Source: Aphis gossypii (lineage: Eukaryota > Arthropoda > Insecta > Hemiptera > Aphididae). Taken from it: a stretch of DNA of 64,000 nt. The position numbers were made by a program, and so were the translations under genes. Below are positions 49,169 through 63,781 of this stretch, one piece after another (within the stretch, counting starts at the first letter, position 1; each line of letters opens with the position of its first letter). The notes under the pieces were generated by a model. It saw nothing but the letters and a program-made list of their open reading frames with translations, was not told the origin of the DNA and searched no databases. The stretch spans positions 6,324,001 through 6,388,000 of the forward strand of contig NC_065532.1 of NCBI RefSeq assembly GCF_020184175.1, given 5' to 3'.

Positions 49169-51218
49169 TACGTTATTACTAAGTTTGGGGTGGATTTATC
49201 TCGAGGACAAGCGACACGTGCCATCAATTTGACCGCTGTAATATTATACAGCAGCATAGCCCTATATAGTAGGTACGGCTATCATATGTGCTGTATATAT
49301 TGCTTATATATACTCTCGTGAAAATTAATCAACAACGCAGACATGTTCACTAAAAAATAAAAAAATCCTATTTTCTGATAAATATATTATTATGTAAAAC
49401 AAATGTAGTAATAAGTCATAACCAAATATTATATTTATATAGTTTATTTTGTGACATTTGTGTTCTTTTCAAGTTGTAATAACTCTTTAGTATAGAGTCT
49501 AGAGTTTATGTATATATAATATATTATATGAATATTTTTTCCCTCTATAGACTTAAAAACTACAGGAGCGTTTTAAATAAAAGTTGATTTAAAAAAGTAG
49601 AAAAGTAGATTTCTTGAAACTCGGTGGGTGTTTATATATTATACATTTTCTTCAACCCAAATAGGTCGATAGCTCAAATTTTAATTTGACTCGCTAAAAT
49701 CAAATATTTTTTCTTTATTTTTATGGATGCCATTTTTCATAAACTATATTATAATTATAATTAACAAAAATAAAATACATATAATTTTTACAAGTGTATT
49801 TAATGAAATTCGATAAAATATACAATTACAATGATTTTCTTGTTTAATTTCGGAAATATTTGTGATATAAATATATAAGAACGAATACGACTAATGTTAA
49901 TGATATTGGATTTACGTCTAATTTTAAGAACACGCCCAGAAATAATAATTAAGAAGTGGAAAATGAGAAAATTAATCATTGTAATAAATTGCATTTGAAT
50001 TATTATTTCGACTGAAGTAAAACGGAAAACGAAAGAACGGTAGATTAATTTTAATTTTTAACCATGGCACACTAGGCGTGTTATAGAGTTAGTATTTAAT
50101 TTTAATATAATGTTGATGTATAATCAATGACTTGTGAAAGCTCATTACGTAGTAATTTGACTATAAATTGTGTAATTATAACAGATAAAATTAGCTTCAT
50201 TAATTGTAATGTACGTTGAAAGTGATATTTTCGTAATCAGATTTCATATCCAATATGATAATTGTGTATCATTTTTGTTGGATATACGAAAATGGATATC
50301 GTAAAATACTAAATTGCATAGACGACAGTGGTGTACCTTTGATAGCCTATACAAAACTCCCATGCAATTATAATTATTCTACACCAGGACTATTGCGGTT
50401 ATCAGAGTAAATAAGAATTGACGTAACGGTGCAAATAAGGACTCATGGAGATGAGACAAACCGTGCTTAAAGCATACACGAGCAATATACTATATTTAAT
50501 ATTTATTTATGGTATATGTAGATTGTAGGTTCATAATTAAAACATTTCCCTTGACTTTTCTTGCATGGTTATTCTATATAGGTACCATTGATTTAAATCT
50601 TATAGTAATACTAGTAAAGTAGTAATAGTATACAGCGATTTAATACTAATTTATAGTCATGAGATTATTATCTCCCTGAGGATTATGCTCATTTGCTTCA
50701 TTATGCAATCGTATTCTGTTCCAAGGGAAACACAAAAATAAATCGAAACGTCGAATTGAAAGCTTTGGTGGTGTATAGGTATCTTGCAAGTAGTGAGTAG
50801 GCCGATATTTTTTCATAAAATTAGTAAAAACAGAAGTTACATAAATATAAATTTGTATGCGTATTTTGAAAGTGAATCGCTAATTAGTAACATGGAATTA
50901 TCATGGGTACCTAGATATTATTTATAACATAAGTGTATTAATACGACAGTATATGTGGCACTATAGGGCAATGTGTATCAGGAGTAGAGCCATTAGGCCT
51001 ATTAGGCAATTGTATTAAATCAGAATCGTACAACAATAATTCGAATACTAGTACCTATGAATATGATTTGAGAATTTTGTAAAGAAATAATATTTCTTAT
51101 TATGTAAATTATATGTAAATAAATGTAGTGTCGAGGAGAAAGAAATAAGCATACAATTTTGACCCTCCCCTTGAGAGAACAAAAAAATCAATCTACGGAT
51201 TCGCGTCCGACGAGTATT

Positions 51219-54200
51219 TCAAAAAGCTCGGTAGTTGATGCGTTTCCGTTGTTCGGTGCACAGCTCATTGTCGATATGTAAAGAATTCTGTTTGACTTGT
51301 AACTGTACATCGATACGGGCGGTAGACTGTTTGAGACGTCTACGGCATTCCACAGATTCGGCCATCATATTTTGCAGACTTTTCACGTCGCGTTCCAATT
51401 GGACCACCTCATCGTACAATCTCAATTCCAGCTCATCCCGGCACAGTTCGACGCCCTCTCTGCGCGTCCGGTTTAACAACCGTGAGTGGGCTAGCGCTAA
51501 GTACGCCTCCCTGTCGTCAATAGCTTTTTTCATTTTTTCAATCGTTTCTTGTACTTCTTCGACATTTTTGATTGTCTGTAAAACGGAACGCATACATTTA
51601 ATATAAACAATAGCTGCATGATTTCATATATTATCATATATATAGGTATATATAAGCACACAATTTAAACAATATACATAGACACAGACATTGAAGTGGC
51701 GACACGATACAGGGTCAAGTTTCTTTTTACGGTGTACACAAACAATGCAGAATTATAATAAATTTAATTTAGTCGATAGAAATATTTTAATATATTTTTT
51801 AAAGGCAGCCTATGTACTTATAATTTTATAGTCGCAGAAAGCAAAGATCTTCATCAAAGTTGATGTATATATTGTGTAATATTGTCATAAGTATATTAAA
51901 ATATTAAACAAATATACGAGTAGGTACGTATAATATATTGTACGAATAGGCAACAATATTTTAAATATAAAGCTTAAATTGTAGTAGGTAAATTAAGTGT
52001 ATCTCGAGTCACTATTTTTGCGTGGTACTTCAAATCTCACTCTTGATTGTTCAATTATTATTATAATTAATTAACAGTTTTTTTTCGTTTATAAATCATA
52101 ACAATTGGCTCAGTAAACGAATGTAATCGGATCCTTCGTTGCACAAGTAGGTACTATAATATTATAATGTACACAGACAATAGTGCACATTAGGCGAAAA
52201 TCATCAATCTTTACTCACTCATTACCCATAAAATAGTGAATACCTATACTTCATATGCGTCATACCTACTCGTATAAATATTTGTGGAAAAGTGATAAGA
52301 AACATATTATAAGTGCTCATATTAATAATGTAGTTATCAATATCCACAATATAAATATTATATCATGTATACGCGATTATAGGCAGGTATAAATATTTAG
52401 TGCGATCAGAAACATACTTCAACTCTTTGTTCGTTCAATTTTTCTATTACTTCAAGGTATTCTTCTACTCGCAATTTAAATGCCAAGTCGACTGCGGCCG
52501 ATTGGCTTACAAGGTCCTCGAACATCTTATTCAGACACTTGTCAAAAAATGCACGAATGGGCCGTCCGTCCACTAGTACTTTATTGGCCGCCGAAATTAT
52601 GTCTAATGTGAATTGATCCCATTCCGTTGTCGAAATCGTACTGCATATGTAGAGAATATGGAATATATAAATTTGTTTTATATCATATTATCATATATTG
52701 TAAAATTATACACTCGTAGTGTGTTAAACGATAAGGGTATAACATGGAAATGTAATATTAACAAAGTCGTAACTTTTAATTTGATTTGAATGTTTTTTTT
52801 TTATTATTACATCTTTATAAAAATCATCTCCATTACAGACTTATTAATTATTGCTTTATTTTCAACCCACTTTTTAAAGTTAGCATTTGAATTGCATTAT
52901 TTATTTATTTTTTCAAAATCGACTGATTATTAATTAAGAGCATAAAGTTTATTAATGAGCGTATAATTAATCGCAAGTGATTTCATAATATTATACCATG
53001 TAACATTAACTTGGTTTCAACCAGTTACATTTTTAAAGTAGGTAATAATTAAAACAAAATTTAAGCCCAAAAAGTAGTATTGCTATTATTTAACAATTTT
53101 TGTTTAGCGTCGCACTCACGGAAAAAGGATAAAAACTACGAGTTTTCAATAATCAGTATGTAGAGAAAATAACTCAAATAAAATTCATGGTTATACGCAC
53201 TTTAAAATATTTTATACTGCATTTATCGTTGAATATACTATAATATAGGGGTGGCCAATCTTATTTTTGGTCACGATCTAATAAAAATATACTTCACCAT
53301 TAAGGATCGACTTTCAAAGAAAATTTTTTTAATTACTGAATAATTATAATTATTATTAAAAAACATACTTGCATAAAGTGTATATAAACATACAATTATT
53401 ATAAACTAATTAATAATTACTAAAAATAATATAATAATAAATAGTAATTTATAAAATCTAATTAACAGACAAAACTTGTCGACAATTTGTTCACTACAAC
53501 CTCGATTAATTTTCTTGAGCGTGGTCTTAAAAATAAATTCTAACATGATCGACTTAGAAATTGTCTGCGATCGACCGTTTGGCCGCCTATATATAATATT
53601 ATATATTATATATAATACTATAAATGAAAGATGTAATATAAAGGTAATTAGAAATGAAGACTAGTGCCCGAGTACATGTGAGAAATCGGGAGGGGACCAT
53701 TATCATTCTCCCCATAACTAGGTAATATCAATTATCATGAAAAATATTATTATATACGAAATATATATAATCTAAAAAACAAAAATCTTGGTTTCAAAAA
53801 AACCAATCATCTATAAGTTACGACATAACCACCCATTCTGTGAATAACCCTGGTGGGATCCTCGCTAACTTTCATGGGTGGGGCAAACTTTATAGCAACA
53901 GAAAAATACTCACGCAGGCTTGAATATGTTTCTGTTGTTTAAAATCGATATTTCGACGTTGTCTTCGTTGAGATTTTCGTTTTGTTCTTCAATTTTTAAG
54001 GCATTTTTCTTACGACGTAAATCCACAGTTAAATTGTAAACGAATGTTCTCAGTTTTCTAATCTGTAACATGACTTTGTCTTGTAATTCTTCAAGTTGAT
54101 CGTTGATACCAAAGATCAGTTCGCGTTCTCGTAACAGTTCTTTTTCGACGTCGTCAAACACCAAATCCATACTTTGACGACAGTTTCTGCGCGTGAGGAC

Positions 54201-55047
54201 GTATAACATTATATGGGTATATCAATTTACTGTATTTTATCAGTGAATTCTTAGGTCTTATTATATTTTTAATTTCTACATTTAAAAGCAAATACTTACG
54301 ATTTATGAAATATCGTTGTATAAATAAATAATACATCGAAAGTTGTTAGTTTTGTTTCTTTAAAACTTTTAAAAGTTTGGACGAATAAAGAGAAAATTGG
54401 ATAAATACACCACAAACATTGTTTGTCCATAAAAAAACCATCACGATAAAAAGTTGTAAATATTAGATTTTTTTTAAAAAAAAAATAGTGAAATACTACA
54501 ATATAATAACTAGGTAAAGACGGTAAGGTACATAAATACATAAACATTTTTGTTTTTTTTAAATATAAAACTTAAAAATTGAGCAGCTAGTTCAATAGAT
54601 CACCCTGGTCTTGTATAGATAATATGCATATGTAATTTTAAATTGCATTTATTTATATCATTCTCACCTTAACCTAAGACATTCAGCAATAACGTCAAGA
54701 GCATCACCAACAAGCAATTTGTTGGCATTTTCAATGCGCACCTGATAGCCCAACAGCAAACAAATTTCTTCATCCAGATCGCCTTTTTGTTTTTCAATTT
54801 CCTTACATTTGTACTCTATGTCCTTGACTTTCACCTTAGATTGGTAGTCAATGTCCAATTTATTTTTAATCACAGAATCTTTAGCTTGGCCAAATAACCG
54901 ATCGGCTTCAAGTGTTAACCTTTGGGCCAATTCTCGTTGTTCTTCTGCTGCTGTGATTTCTTGTTCACTGTTATATCTCCACTCCGTAGGTGTATGATAA
55001 TCATAATTGTATATATTGCAATAATTGTTACAGTTCATATTGAACAT
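51219..55047 (-). CDS. Tektin family protein (tektin-1-like)
   Basis: Coiled-coil filament protein of the doublet microtubule lumen in cilia and flagella; in insects expected in the sperm axoneme. Four exons: 54668-55047, 53914-54186, 52418-52640, 51219-51575; phases agree, 410 aa (family 400-450). Seen: TPTEWRYNSEQE near the N-terminus (tektin-1: LPSEW); long alternating charged/Leu coiled coils; DVIAECLRLR then DDVEKELLRERELI; TTEWDQF opening the second half; the family hallmark RPNVELCRD appears at 330-339 as RREGVELCRD, so the Pro-Asn is Glu-Gly; and LHIDNELCTEQRKRI near the end (tektin-1: IYIDEVLCMGMRKSI). Subtype 1 fits best from recall, but 2 and 4 share most of these motifs, so no symbol is given. 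The start could also be the second Met (four codons in). It lies 1.2 kb downstream of the DAGLB stop on the same strand. Confidence 0.9.
53246..53589. mobile_element. Possible hAT-like MITE in a tektin intron
   Basis: TAGGGGTGGCCAATC on the left and, read inversely, TAGGCGGCCAAACGGTCGATC on the right resemble each other, and inner GGTCACGATC / GATCGACC continue the similarity. I could not establish an exact target duplication because the flanks are low-complexity TA-rich. Confidence 0.4.
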
Positions 55048-56238
55048 GAGGATGATATAACTTAAAAAAATTAAATAAATAAGATACGTATATTTTTATT
55101 TTATTATTCTTTTCTTTTATTGTTCAAGCTAAATAAGCTGATGTCAGATACAGAATATTGCTTTGTTTACAATAGTTACTATGGAAATAAGGATAAGGAT
55201 AAGGATAAAGGAGTGTATTGATTTTATTACATGAATTAGGAAAGTAAAAACATAGAAATGTATATCTGTCCTTAACGAATAAATAGAATAAGGATACAAT
55301 AACAATTAATATTTCATATTTATAAAAATATTATTATTATTTTATAATAAAATATACATTATATTCATATAATTCAGGTCATGGTGAATTAAATATAATT
55401 TTAGAATGTGTTACAAAAAATATAATAATTTATTTAAAATACGTACGCCTATCAGTAAATTTTTTTCTTAACACATAAAAGTTATCACAGATTATTAGTT
55501 CTGTTAACCAATACTGAATACACAGATTGGCAACAAACAGAATAAAATTTCAATTGAATGGATTCAATGAGTTTAAGTACATCAGTATACACACATATAA
55601 ATAATACTATCAAGATTTTTGAAATAAAAATCTTAAAATTGTATAGGAGGTACATACAATTTGAAAAAAAAAATAGGGATTGAGGTCAAAACAGTGTTTA
55701 AAAAATATATATATAAATATATGAAATAATAATAATATCAACAATAATTATAAATTAAAATTAAAATAAAAAATAGTAAAAAAAAAAAAATAATAATAAT
55801 CATAATAATAATAATAATAATACTAACACCTAAATCGAGAAGTGTACAATTAAATTGTATACACACTTATAGAAGTTTAACTTTATTTTCAACATTAATT
55901 AGAGATTGACTTGTTGATATGAATTTTATATTCAAATAAATTAAGACTATATTTAAGGAGATTCTAATAATAATTTAAAATAAACAACCACAATTCACAC
56001 AGTAATCAGACCATCAATTCATAAAATACTGTAGGTACAAATATTTGTAGGAATATATTATGCCCCCTCCCCTTTAAGTAAATTTTATCAAAAATATTTT
56101 ATACTTAAATATAAATTACAATTTTGTTGTTTACTATAATATAATACCTTAACTTTGTATATTATTGGACAGAGGAATTTGAGCATGAACTTAATAAAGC
56201 TCTAGTTTTATAAAATGTAAATAATTGTTTTTTAGTAC
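55048..56238. other. Intergenic: tektin upstream, DAGLB downstream
   Basis: Both neighbours are on the minus strand. AT-rich with a tandem AAGGAT run near 55190-55209 and AAT/ATA simple repeat around 55777-55826. No gene or transposon recognised. It must contain the tektin promoter and the DAGLB 3' UTR. Confidence 0.5.
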
Positions 56239-59200
56239 TTAGATCATACTTAATTGAGCTAAATCAAATCCAATTTCTGTTCTTTGTTCTTCAAGCACAT
56301 TGTCAAGAGTTTTTAAAACATTTTCTGGCAAATGATCCAATAGCATACGGGGCATTACTCTTAATTCTTTAAAATCTTCAGGTGTAGCCCATCGCATTTC
56401 ATAATTATATTCATTACTATTTGTTCCAGATTTTCTATGAACAATTAAAATAAATATGTATATAGTACAGTACAAACAAATAATCTTTTAAATAATTGTG
56501 AAAAGTGAAAATAAAATTCCACTAGTTGTGTATGAACATACTTATCAGCTTTTTTCTGTTCTTTACTTTTCTTTTTCTTAGTTATGTGTAGTATATGTCC
56601 TGGAGTATACAAACGAATTTTTGAGTACCTTCTGGCTGCTAATTCCTAAGAATAAGATTTATAGGTTTTCATTATTTTATTAACTGACATTATAACTTAA
56701 AAGTTTCAAATAAAATACTTATTTTTTTTATAAATTTTATAAATGTATTAAAAGTTATAATTACATTATAAGTAGATGAAATATAAATTGGTTGTTCATT
56801 AGGATATGATGATGTTGTAGGGACTAGATGATGATTACTAATGGTATCAGTTGGGAAGCCATCATTCTGTGTAATCATAGACAGAACAGGTGAATGTGTA
56901 GATAATAGTGGAGAATTACGCATTTCTGAAGTAGTGCGGTGGCGCCATGTTGATTCAAGGTCTCTTGATGGTACACCAAATAATGCATAGCCAAAGCCAT
57001 TTAAAAATACCCGGTACTAAAAATAAAACATAATCAAATAATTTAAGAGAAAAATTCAAAAATGTATATAGATTAAAATCATTAATAGAAACCAGGTTGA
57101 CCCAAAAGTAAATAATGAAAATAGTAATATAGCATTTAAAATATACATCTATTAAATCTTATATCTAACCAATGGGAATAATGTATTAATATAATTATGA
57201 AATATTAAATATAACCTTACTTTTGGTAATCTACATGATTGTAGTACTTGCACCATGTTTGTTCGTAAATCTTCAACATTATCAATTGTCATGTGCATAA
57301 CCATATCATCACCAACACCTATGGACAAAGTGAACTCTTCAGCTATTCGTGCTGCTTCCCGACTCAACAATCCAGCTAAAATCAAAGTTTAAAACTTAAT
57401 AAATAATTTTAGTACAAAATATAGTAACTGGGTCATTTACCTGGTGTAGCAAAAGCATAAACTTTGAGATTAGGATAGAGCGGTCTCATATAAAACGCTA
57501 GGAGCACTGCAGTACCTGCACCTAAGCTATGTCCTAAGTTTCATACATTAAACATTATTCATCAATGATAAGTTAATAATGTTATATTTATTCATAATTA
57601 AAATTACCTGTGATTATAAGATTGTATTCCGGAAAATTGGTATAGGCCTTTTCTATAACATTATAATCGTCTAATTCTTTTTTTATATATTTTGCGCTGC
57701 ATAACATTCCTTTATGAGCCTAAATTGAAAAAAACCATGTATTTATAAGACCAGTCTCTAGTTATTTTTAAGATTTATTAGTATTACATAGCTATCAGAT
57801 GGAACACCTTGAGCATCTAATTTTTCTACTATGGCAGTCAGATCAGTAAATATATCTCGCATTGACAATGATCCTCTTATAGCGATTACTATACTACTGG
57901 TCTCATGATCAACCGTTACAAAAAACGGTAGTTCAAATATATGGTTGACAAATGAAGCAAATAAAATATCTTTAGAATGTAATTTTGACATGTATCGAAT
58001 TGCTGCAAAGTTACACAGACAGCAGTTATCCTCTTTGACCACAGTTGGTTTAGTTCTATGCAACAAATTAATCATGATTGATTTACTCTAGTTGAAATAA
58101 AATTGAATAATTTACCTAAAACAAGCGCAGCAAAAAAACTTGGGCATCATTTTAAATAACCCTGTTATACAATAACGATAAATCAAGAATGGCCAACCAT
58201 AAATAGCAACAGATAATTGGAGGTAATGCCTAGCTTTTTTAAGACACATCCAATTTGGTTTTCCAGTAAAACATTCATTTACAACTGAAAGAAAAACATT
58301 AAATTATTTGAATTATTGCATTTATGTGATTTTATTTTTAACTTACTCGAGGTACAATTGTATCTTTGCTCAGCTAAGAGTGCAAGTCGCCTTTGTTCTC
58401 TGGACTCACGCTTTTGTTTTACTCTCAATAATACAAAACCAGCTATAAAATCTGATGGTACAATATCTGTATTTCTGAACATAGAACTCATCAATCCTAA
58501 AAAAATTAGATTAAAAAAAATTTAAATGGTGTTATATTTAATAAAATGTATAACTCAAAGTTCATAATACTGACCGGCTGCTTGAGAAAATGCTTCATGT
58601 GAATGTTCATCTCTAATCAACCAACAAAAGAACCATCTGAAACGCCTTACCCAAATACGGGTGACTTTTCGGTGCAATACCATATCTGTATCTACACTAC
58701 CATTGGCACCTTCTTGAAGTTTTAACGATCCAACTGGATCTAACACCATGGCTAGTACGAATACCAAACCTCCCAGCATGACCCAATTGAATAGTACTCC
58801 AACTAAAATAATCGATACATTTTTTAATCATTAATACATTAGTATTTTTTAATAATCAATATTAACAACACACAATGAATTATATTTACTTTCCACTACG
58901 GTACTCGTAAAGTGTTCATTATCACATTGTATACAATTTGTATAGGTCCATATAGTTCCGAGTACATTTAATGCAATCTCAGGTAAGAGTAAAATAATCC
59001 TATAAAAGATATTCACATTATATGTATAAAAAAAAAATACAATTTTGATCAACCGCTCTTAATAACTCATACTTAGCAACTAGTAAATTTGGGACGACAC
59101 GTCTAGCTTTTGTGTCGTATATAGCACCCTGAGCACTCCGATTCACCAAAACTATCACAAGCAGAATGATTATTGAATGCATTACTACTATCCCAATCAG

Positions 59201-59285
59201 GTAAACTCTGACCAACAGACCGCCGGTCAAACAATTGAATGTCCATTGGTAGTAGCGGCACAACACACAACTCATCAATGTCAGC
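56239..59285 (-). CDS. DAGLB: sn1-specific diacylglycerol lipase, beta-like (5' end missing)
   Basis: Membrane serine lipase releasing 2-arachidonoylglycerol-type monoacylglycerol from DAG. Exons: 59073-59285, 58890-58999, 58575-58802, 58347-58496, 58116-58284, 57788-58085, 57608-57719, 57441-57533, 57221-57375, 56765-57016, 56542-56645, 56239-56434; phases agree, about 693 residues. Seen: hydrophobic segments VYLIGIVVMHSIIILLVIVLV, IILLLPEIALNVLG, GVLFNWVMLGGLVFVLAMV; DTDIVPSDFIAGFVLL; EDNCCLCNFAAIR; nucleophile elbow GHSLGAG (57441-57533); GDD with the likely catalytic Asp; GHILHI with the likely catalytic His (56542-56645); and the beta-type end RMLLDHLPENVLKTLDNVLEEQ. The long alpha-type tail is absent, supporting beta. 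The first exon here starts mid-protein (LTLMSC), so an exon with the first membrane segment lies upstream. An ATG at 59273-59275 is a fallback start. Confidence 0.94.
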
Positions 59286-60597
59286 CTATAAACGACAAAA
59301 TCAGTAAATTATTATTAATAGCTAAGACACATTGGGTATACGCTTAGGGCATAGCCAATGATTATATTTTTAATCTTAAAATAATAATAATTTATTCGTT
59401 AGCAGGTAACTATTAGCTGTTAGGTATAGTATAGATAAAATAGGTAGGTATATTGTATAATATTAAACAACAGCGTTGTTATATTGTTTTGTATTTGTGT
59501 AGTTTTGGTTTGAATAAGGAAACATTTCGTGATGTGCGTATCATAATTTCGACTCATTGTTGTCTTTATAACTGCATTACAAAGCCGACGTCCGGCACAC
59601 CGGCAACGACCATTGTGAGGTCGACACGATAAATAATTCAATTATTCAAATGTACATGGGCAAATCGATTCGGTGGCAATACCGTTAAATACCACGATTT
59701 GTTTAATCTATCATTTCCAATCGAAGTATTGTATATAGGAACATACAGCCGTCTTTTCAGAGACGTGTTTGGTGTTTAGCGCACCCGTCGATAGTGAAAT
59801 ACCTAGTTAATACTTAATAGCTTCTCTACTCTCACCTAAACTTCTCAGCTCCCACTCGACAGATCTCAGGTTTGTAAATTATTATAACCCCCACTATTAA
59901 TATAAGCTATCACTATACCGGAACCAGACGGAGTAATTTAAAATTGTGTGCTACCGTTTCTTCCGGTTGATTGACCATGTCATTGCTTTCCGATTATTAT
60001 ACACGCGGCGCGCAATTTAAGTATTATAAGATTTTAATTTTACACTTCCGAATTTGCCGTCTAGAATGAAATTATTTATATTGTATAATATTAATATTTA
60101 TAATAATATATACACGCTTCGCTTTTCCTTTAACTATCTTAACTAGTGATATTTTCTGGTTTATTACACTTATTTTTTCATGTTGCCTGGTTACATTCCA
60201 TAATTTAAAAAAAATGGTCTAGGTATGTAACAATCTCAAGAAGAATTTTCTTTCTCAATAATTGGATAAATTTAGTACTATAGTCTATAACAGGGTTAAT
60301 TAAGGTCAATAAGGTACAAATAAGAATTGTTCGAGTTAATAAATATGATTGTGCATTTTAAATATAAGTATAATTGTCATCAGACAAGCCTTGAGGTTGA
60401 CATTTACATATAATATAAGTTGTAATTTTAATAAATTAGCAGTCAATTTAAGTATTATATGTAACGTATATTTATTAGAAGAGTAGTCACTTATTGTCGA
60501 GAATTTCCATTATTCCTTTTTTATCTCATCATCAAGTCTACAAAACCCAATCTGTGAACGTTTTGATTATAAGTTAAACTAGTGGCGAATAGAATAA

Positions 60598-61480
60598 TTT
60601 TAGATTCTGAACGAAGTGAGGAATGCATTGATTTTACAATGATGTGTGTTTTTTTTTGTATGTCTGTATATACACCATAACTTGTTGAAATAATGCTTCA
60701 ATTTAAAACTTCAGGGGTAGTTTTCGATGGAAAAATGAATATTCTTGGTGTATTATAGAGGTAAAAAGTAAGGAGTTTCTGGTAATTTTCAAAAGCATCG
60801 GGAAAAACCACAAAAAAATTAGAGAAAAACTGGAATTTTAACGCAAAACCCGTTTTCAACAATATCGATTTTTTTATGTTATTGTAACTCAAAAATGAAT
60901 CACTGTAAATACTTGAGATTTTCATCAAATGTTTAAATTAGTGTTATCTATACATGGTTAAATTTTCAAAATATTTTGGCGTTTTTGAGCTATATTTATA
61001 GACAACTGAAATTTTCGATTTTTCTAAGAATTTTTTTTTTGAAACGTTGATAACATAATTTTGGATGTACAAAAAACTTCAAAATTTAATACTAGATCTC
61101 TTATGTAATTATTCTTATTATAGTTAAAAAAAAAAAAAAAATCAAAAATCGTTAGTCATATTTTTTTTTTATGTACCTAAAGATCGAATTTTTACGAATA
61201 ATATGTCAAAATCGCGAAAATTTGCAAGTAATTTTCTACTTGAAAATTCCTAAAAAAATTTGTAATTATATCTTAAGTTAAAAAATTCAAATAATTTTAG
61301 ATTTTTATTATAGTTAAAAATTACTAGTCGACAGTCGTAGAGACTTGAAACATACACCATAGTTGACAATTGTTTAAATTGGTATTTTCTGTACCTACAT
61401 AGTACATGGTTTAATTTTGGGGTATTCGCGTTATTAAAACATAAACCACCTTTTAGGAAAATATATCCTAGGCTTGGGGG
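60598..61480 (+). repeat. Dispersed repeat family, copy F (3' truncated)
   Basis: Begins TTTTAGATTCTGAACGAAGT and continues GATTTTACAATGATGTGTG, closely matching copy B's left end. The second half is shortened and ends in AAACATAAACCACCTTTT...ATATATCCTAGGC, the block found just before the right terminus of copies B and C. Confidence 0.82.
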
Positions 61481-63781
61481 GTCGTTAAACAGTAAATTTT
61501 TATGAAATGGATAATACCATATAACAGAGAACATGAATTTAAATTTTAAATTTTTTAAAAGATGTTATATTATACAAATAATATTTTAATGATAATTTAA
61601 CCTCTAGTGTACTAGAGGCATTTTTGCTTATTTATTCTGAAGTTATTAGAAATGGTATTAAATACGTTACACATAGTTAGGAATTTAGGATACGTTATTT
61701 ATAACTAATTTAATAAACAGACTAATGTTAAGTATTGTTTCATAATATTTACTTAATAAAAACGTTTAGTTAATTAATTTCAACAAAATTAGATACTTAT
61801 CTTCCTTTATATTATAATTGTATAGAATACACTTATAGCATAATTTCACTTCCATAACTATGTGCTAAAACAATTTAGAAATTATATAAACATTTATAGG
61901 ATTAAATCGTATGAAAATGTCCTAACATATTGAGCACACTAAAGAAGTTTACAATAACGAAATAGTTTTGACAGTGAATTAAGTGTGTATGTACGGTGTA
62001 TCGACTGCTATTCTTCAGATTGTAATTAATAATGAATAATAAAAGTATAATATAAGTAATATATTATATGATACAGTATTGTACTATTTAAAATTAAACA
62101 TGTTCAAGAATAACTCAAATTATAAAATAATATAATAAATTATTATACACATAATTAAAATAAATGAATTTTATATACTTAAAATCTTTATATGTACTCG
62201 TAGATAGAAATTTAACAAATATAATATTTACTTTAAAAGTAGTATTGATAAAATTTCTTAATAATTTCAAAGTAAATAGTAAATTTTTGAGAAGAAAATA
62301 CGTAACTAAAAAGTTTTAGATAATTTTGACTATTTTTTCATTTATAAATAAAAACTGTTTGATGATTGATAATAAATTTTTGTTGCCTACTGTAAAATTA
62401 AAAATATCTGATTCAGTGCTCTAATTTGTCTTTTTTAATTCTTTATAACATTTTATTTGTGAAATTAAAGACGAAAATAATCATTTTTGTTTGAAAAAAA
62501 TTAGAATTGGTACCGTGAAAAAATATAATACACCCATATAAATATTATTAACTATAAAAAAATATCAATGTTTTTTAACTAATTTTTAGAAAAATTATTC
62601 ACAGTCAAAAATACATTTTTTAGTGACCACTAAAAAAAAAAAAATAATAATAATAATTTCTTAATATTAGCTATAATAGTATTACTATTTCACTAACATT
62701 TATAACGATTATTACTCATTTAGACAAATAACTAATAATAAGTGCATGACATTAAAAATACAACATTTTTTATACTTCGATAATACTGGAGAAAATTATG
62801 ACTATTGGGTAGAATACTACTCGTATTATATAATATATTAGAAATAATTCGACGTTATACTGGTTCAGAAATTCAGCCAAGACGTTGGGATTTTTAAGTT
62901 TTCTTTATGAGACTTGGTATTGAACAGTATATATGAAAAACTATGTCCTATACCATAAAAATAGTAATATTTCTTTGAGGTTAATATAGAAATTCTAAAA
63001 CACAATAGTGATCGTTAATCGTTATTATTATTATGTACCAACTTGGTAATATATATTTGTACAGACATTATAAAAAGGACAAGGATAGTACATTACGTTA
63101 TATTCTTATACCTATGCGTGATGTTGGTAAAAAAAAATATTGTCGACATTATACAGTTATTATTATGATAGACATTATGGATATATAATAGGTATACACA
63201 CGAACACACATAAGTACATGATTGCCATCAAAATAGACGCAATTATGTTGGTAATATACTAACATTTCTTATATCTAAATATATGTATCTGTCTACCTAG
63301 AAGCGTATTATCAAAAGTACAAATTAGACGACCACCTTGAAATATTTGTATTTAGTTTCCGGCAAATAAGACAATAAGTAAGTAATAATATTAAATGTAT
63401 AAGATAGTATACATAATGTTATAAATTAAAAAAGCAATTGTTAAGAGGGTACATTTTTTAATTAATGCGTATAATAGGTACAAATGCACAATAATAAAAT
63501 ATAATATGTTATTCTATAACATTTCATGAATATTTAATGGAATGAATACCATTTTTATACATTATGTTAGGAACACATGGGCATATATCTTTCAATGAAA
63601 ATAAATAAATCGTTAATTAATTCAAATACTTTCCTAAATCAATAAGTTTTATGCGTTTTTTACGTAAATAATTTATTTATTTCATAATGTAATAAACGCA
63701 TAAAACCTATAAGAAAATAAATTTAAATAATAAAATAAATTTATTTATTTTCTTGAATACATACATTAAACACATAATAAT

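Larger units (their letters stand above)
35311..51218. other. 15.9-kb gene-poor region between FBXO21 and tektin
   Basis: The first 500 bases (35311-35810) are noticeably less AT-rich and probably hold the FBXO21 promoter and 5' UTR. Beyond that I find no gene: open frames are short and none resembles a family. Recognised content: dispersed repeat copies D (39412-40875) and E (47325-48250), an inverted repeat pair (41660-42665) enclosing a Helitron-like fragment, two related TA-flanked elements (44424-45220, 48903-49168), and an AT-rich palindrome at 38816-38881. A non-coding RNA or distal enhancer cannot be excluded from sequence alone. Confidence 0.55.

Noticed and set aside
51235..51606. 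123-codon open frame on the plus strand
   Set aside because: Exact antisense of the last tektin exon, which has clear family motifs on the other strand.
59420..59641. Minus-strand frame with Cys/Arg-rich start, considered as the missing first exon of DAGLB
   Set aside because: It does not start with the family N-terminus, and no donor in its frame gives the two-base phase required by the exon at 59285.
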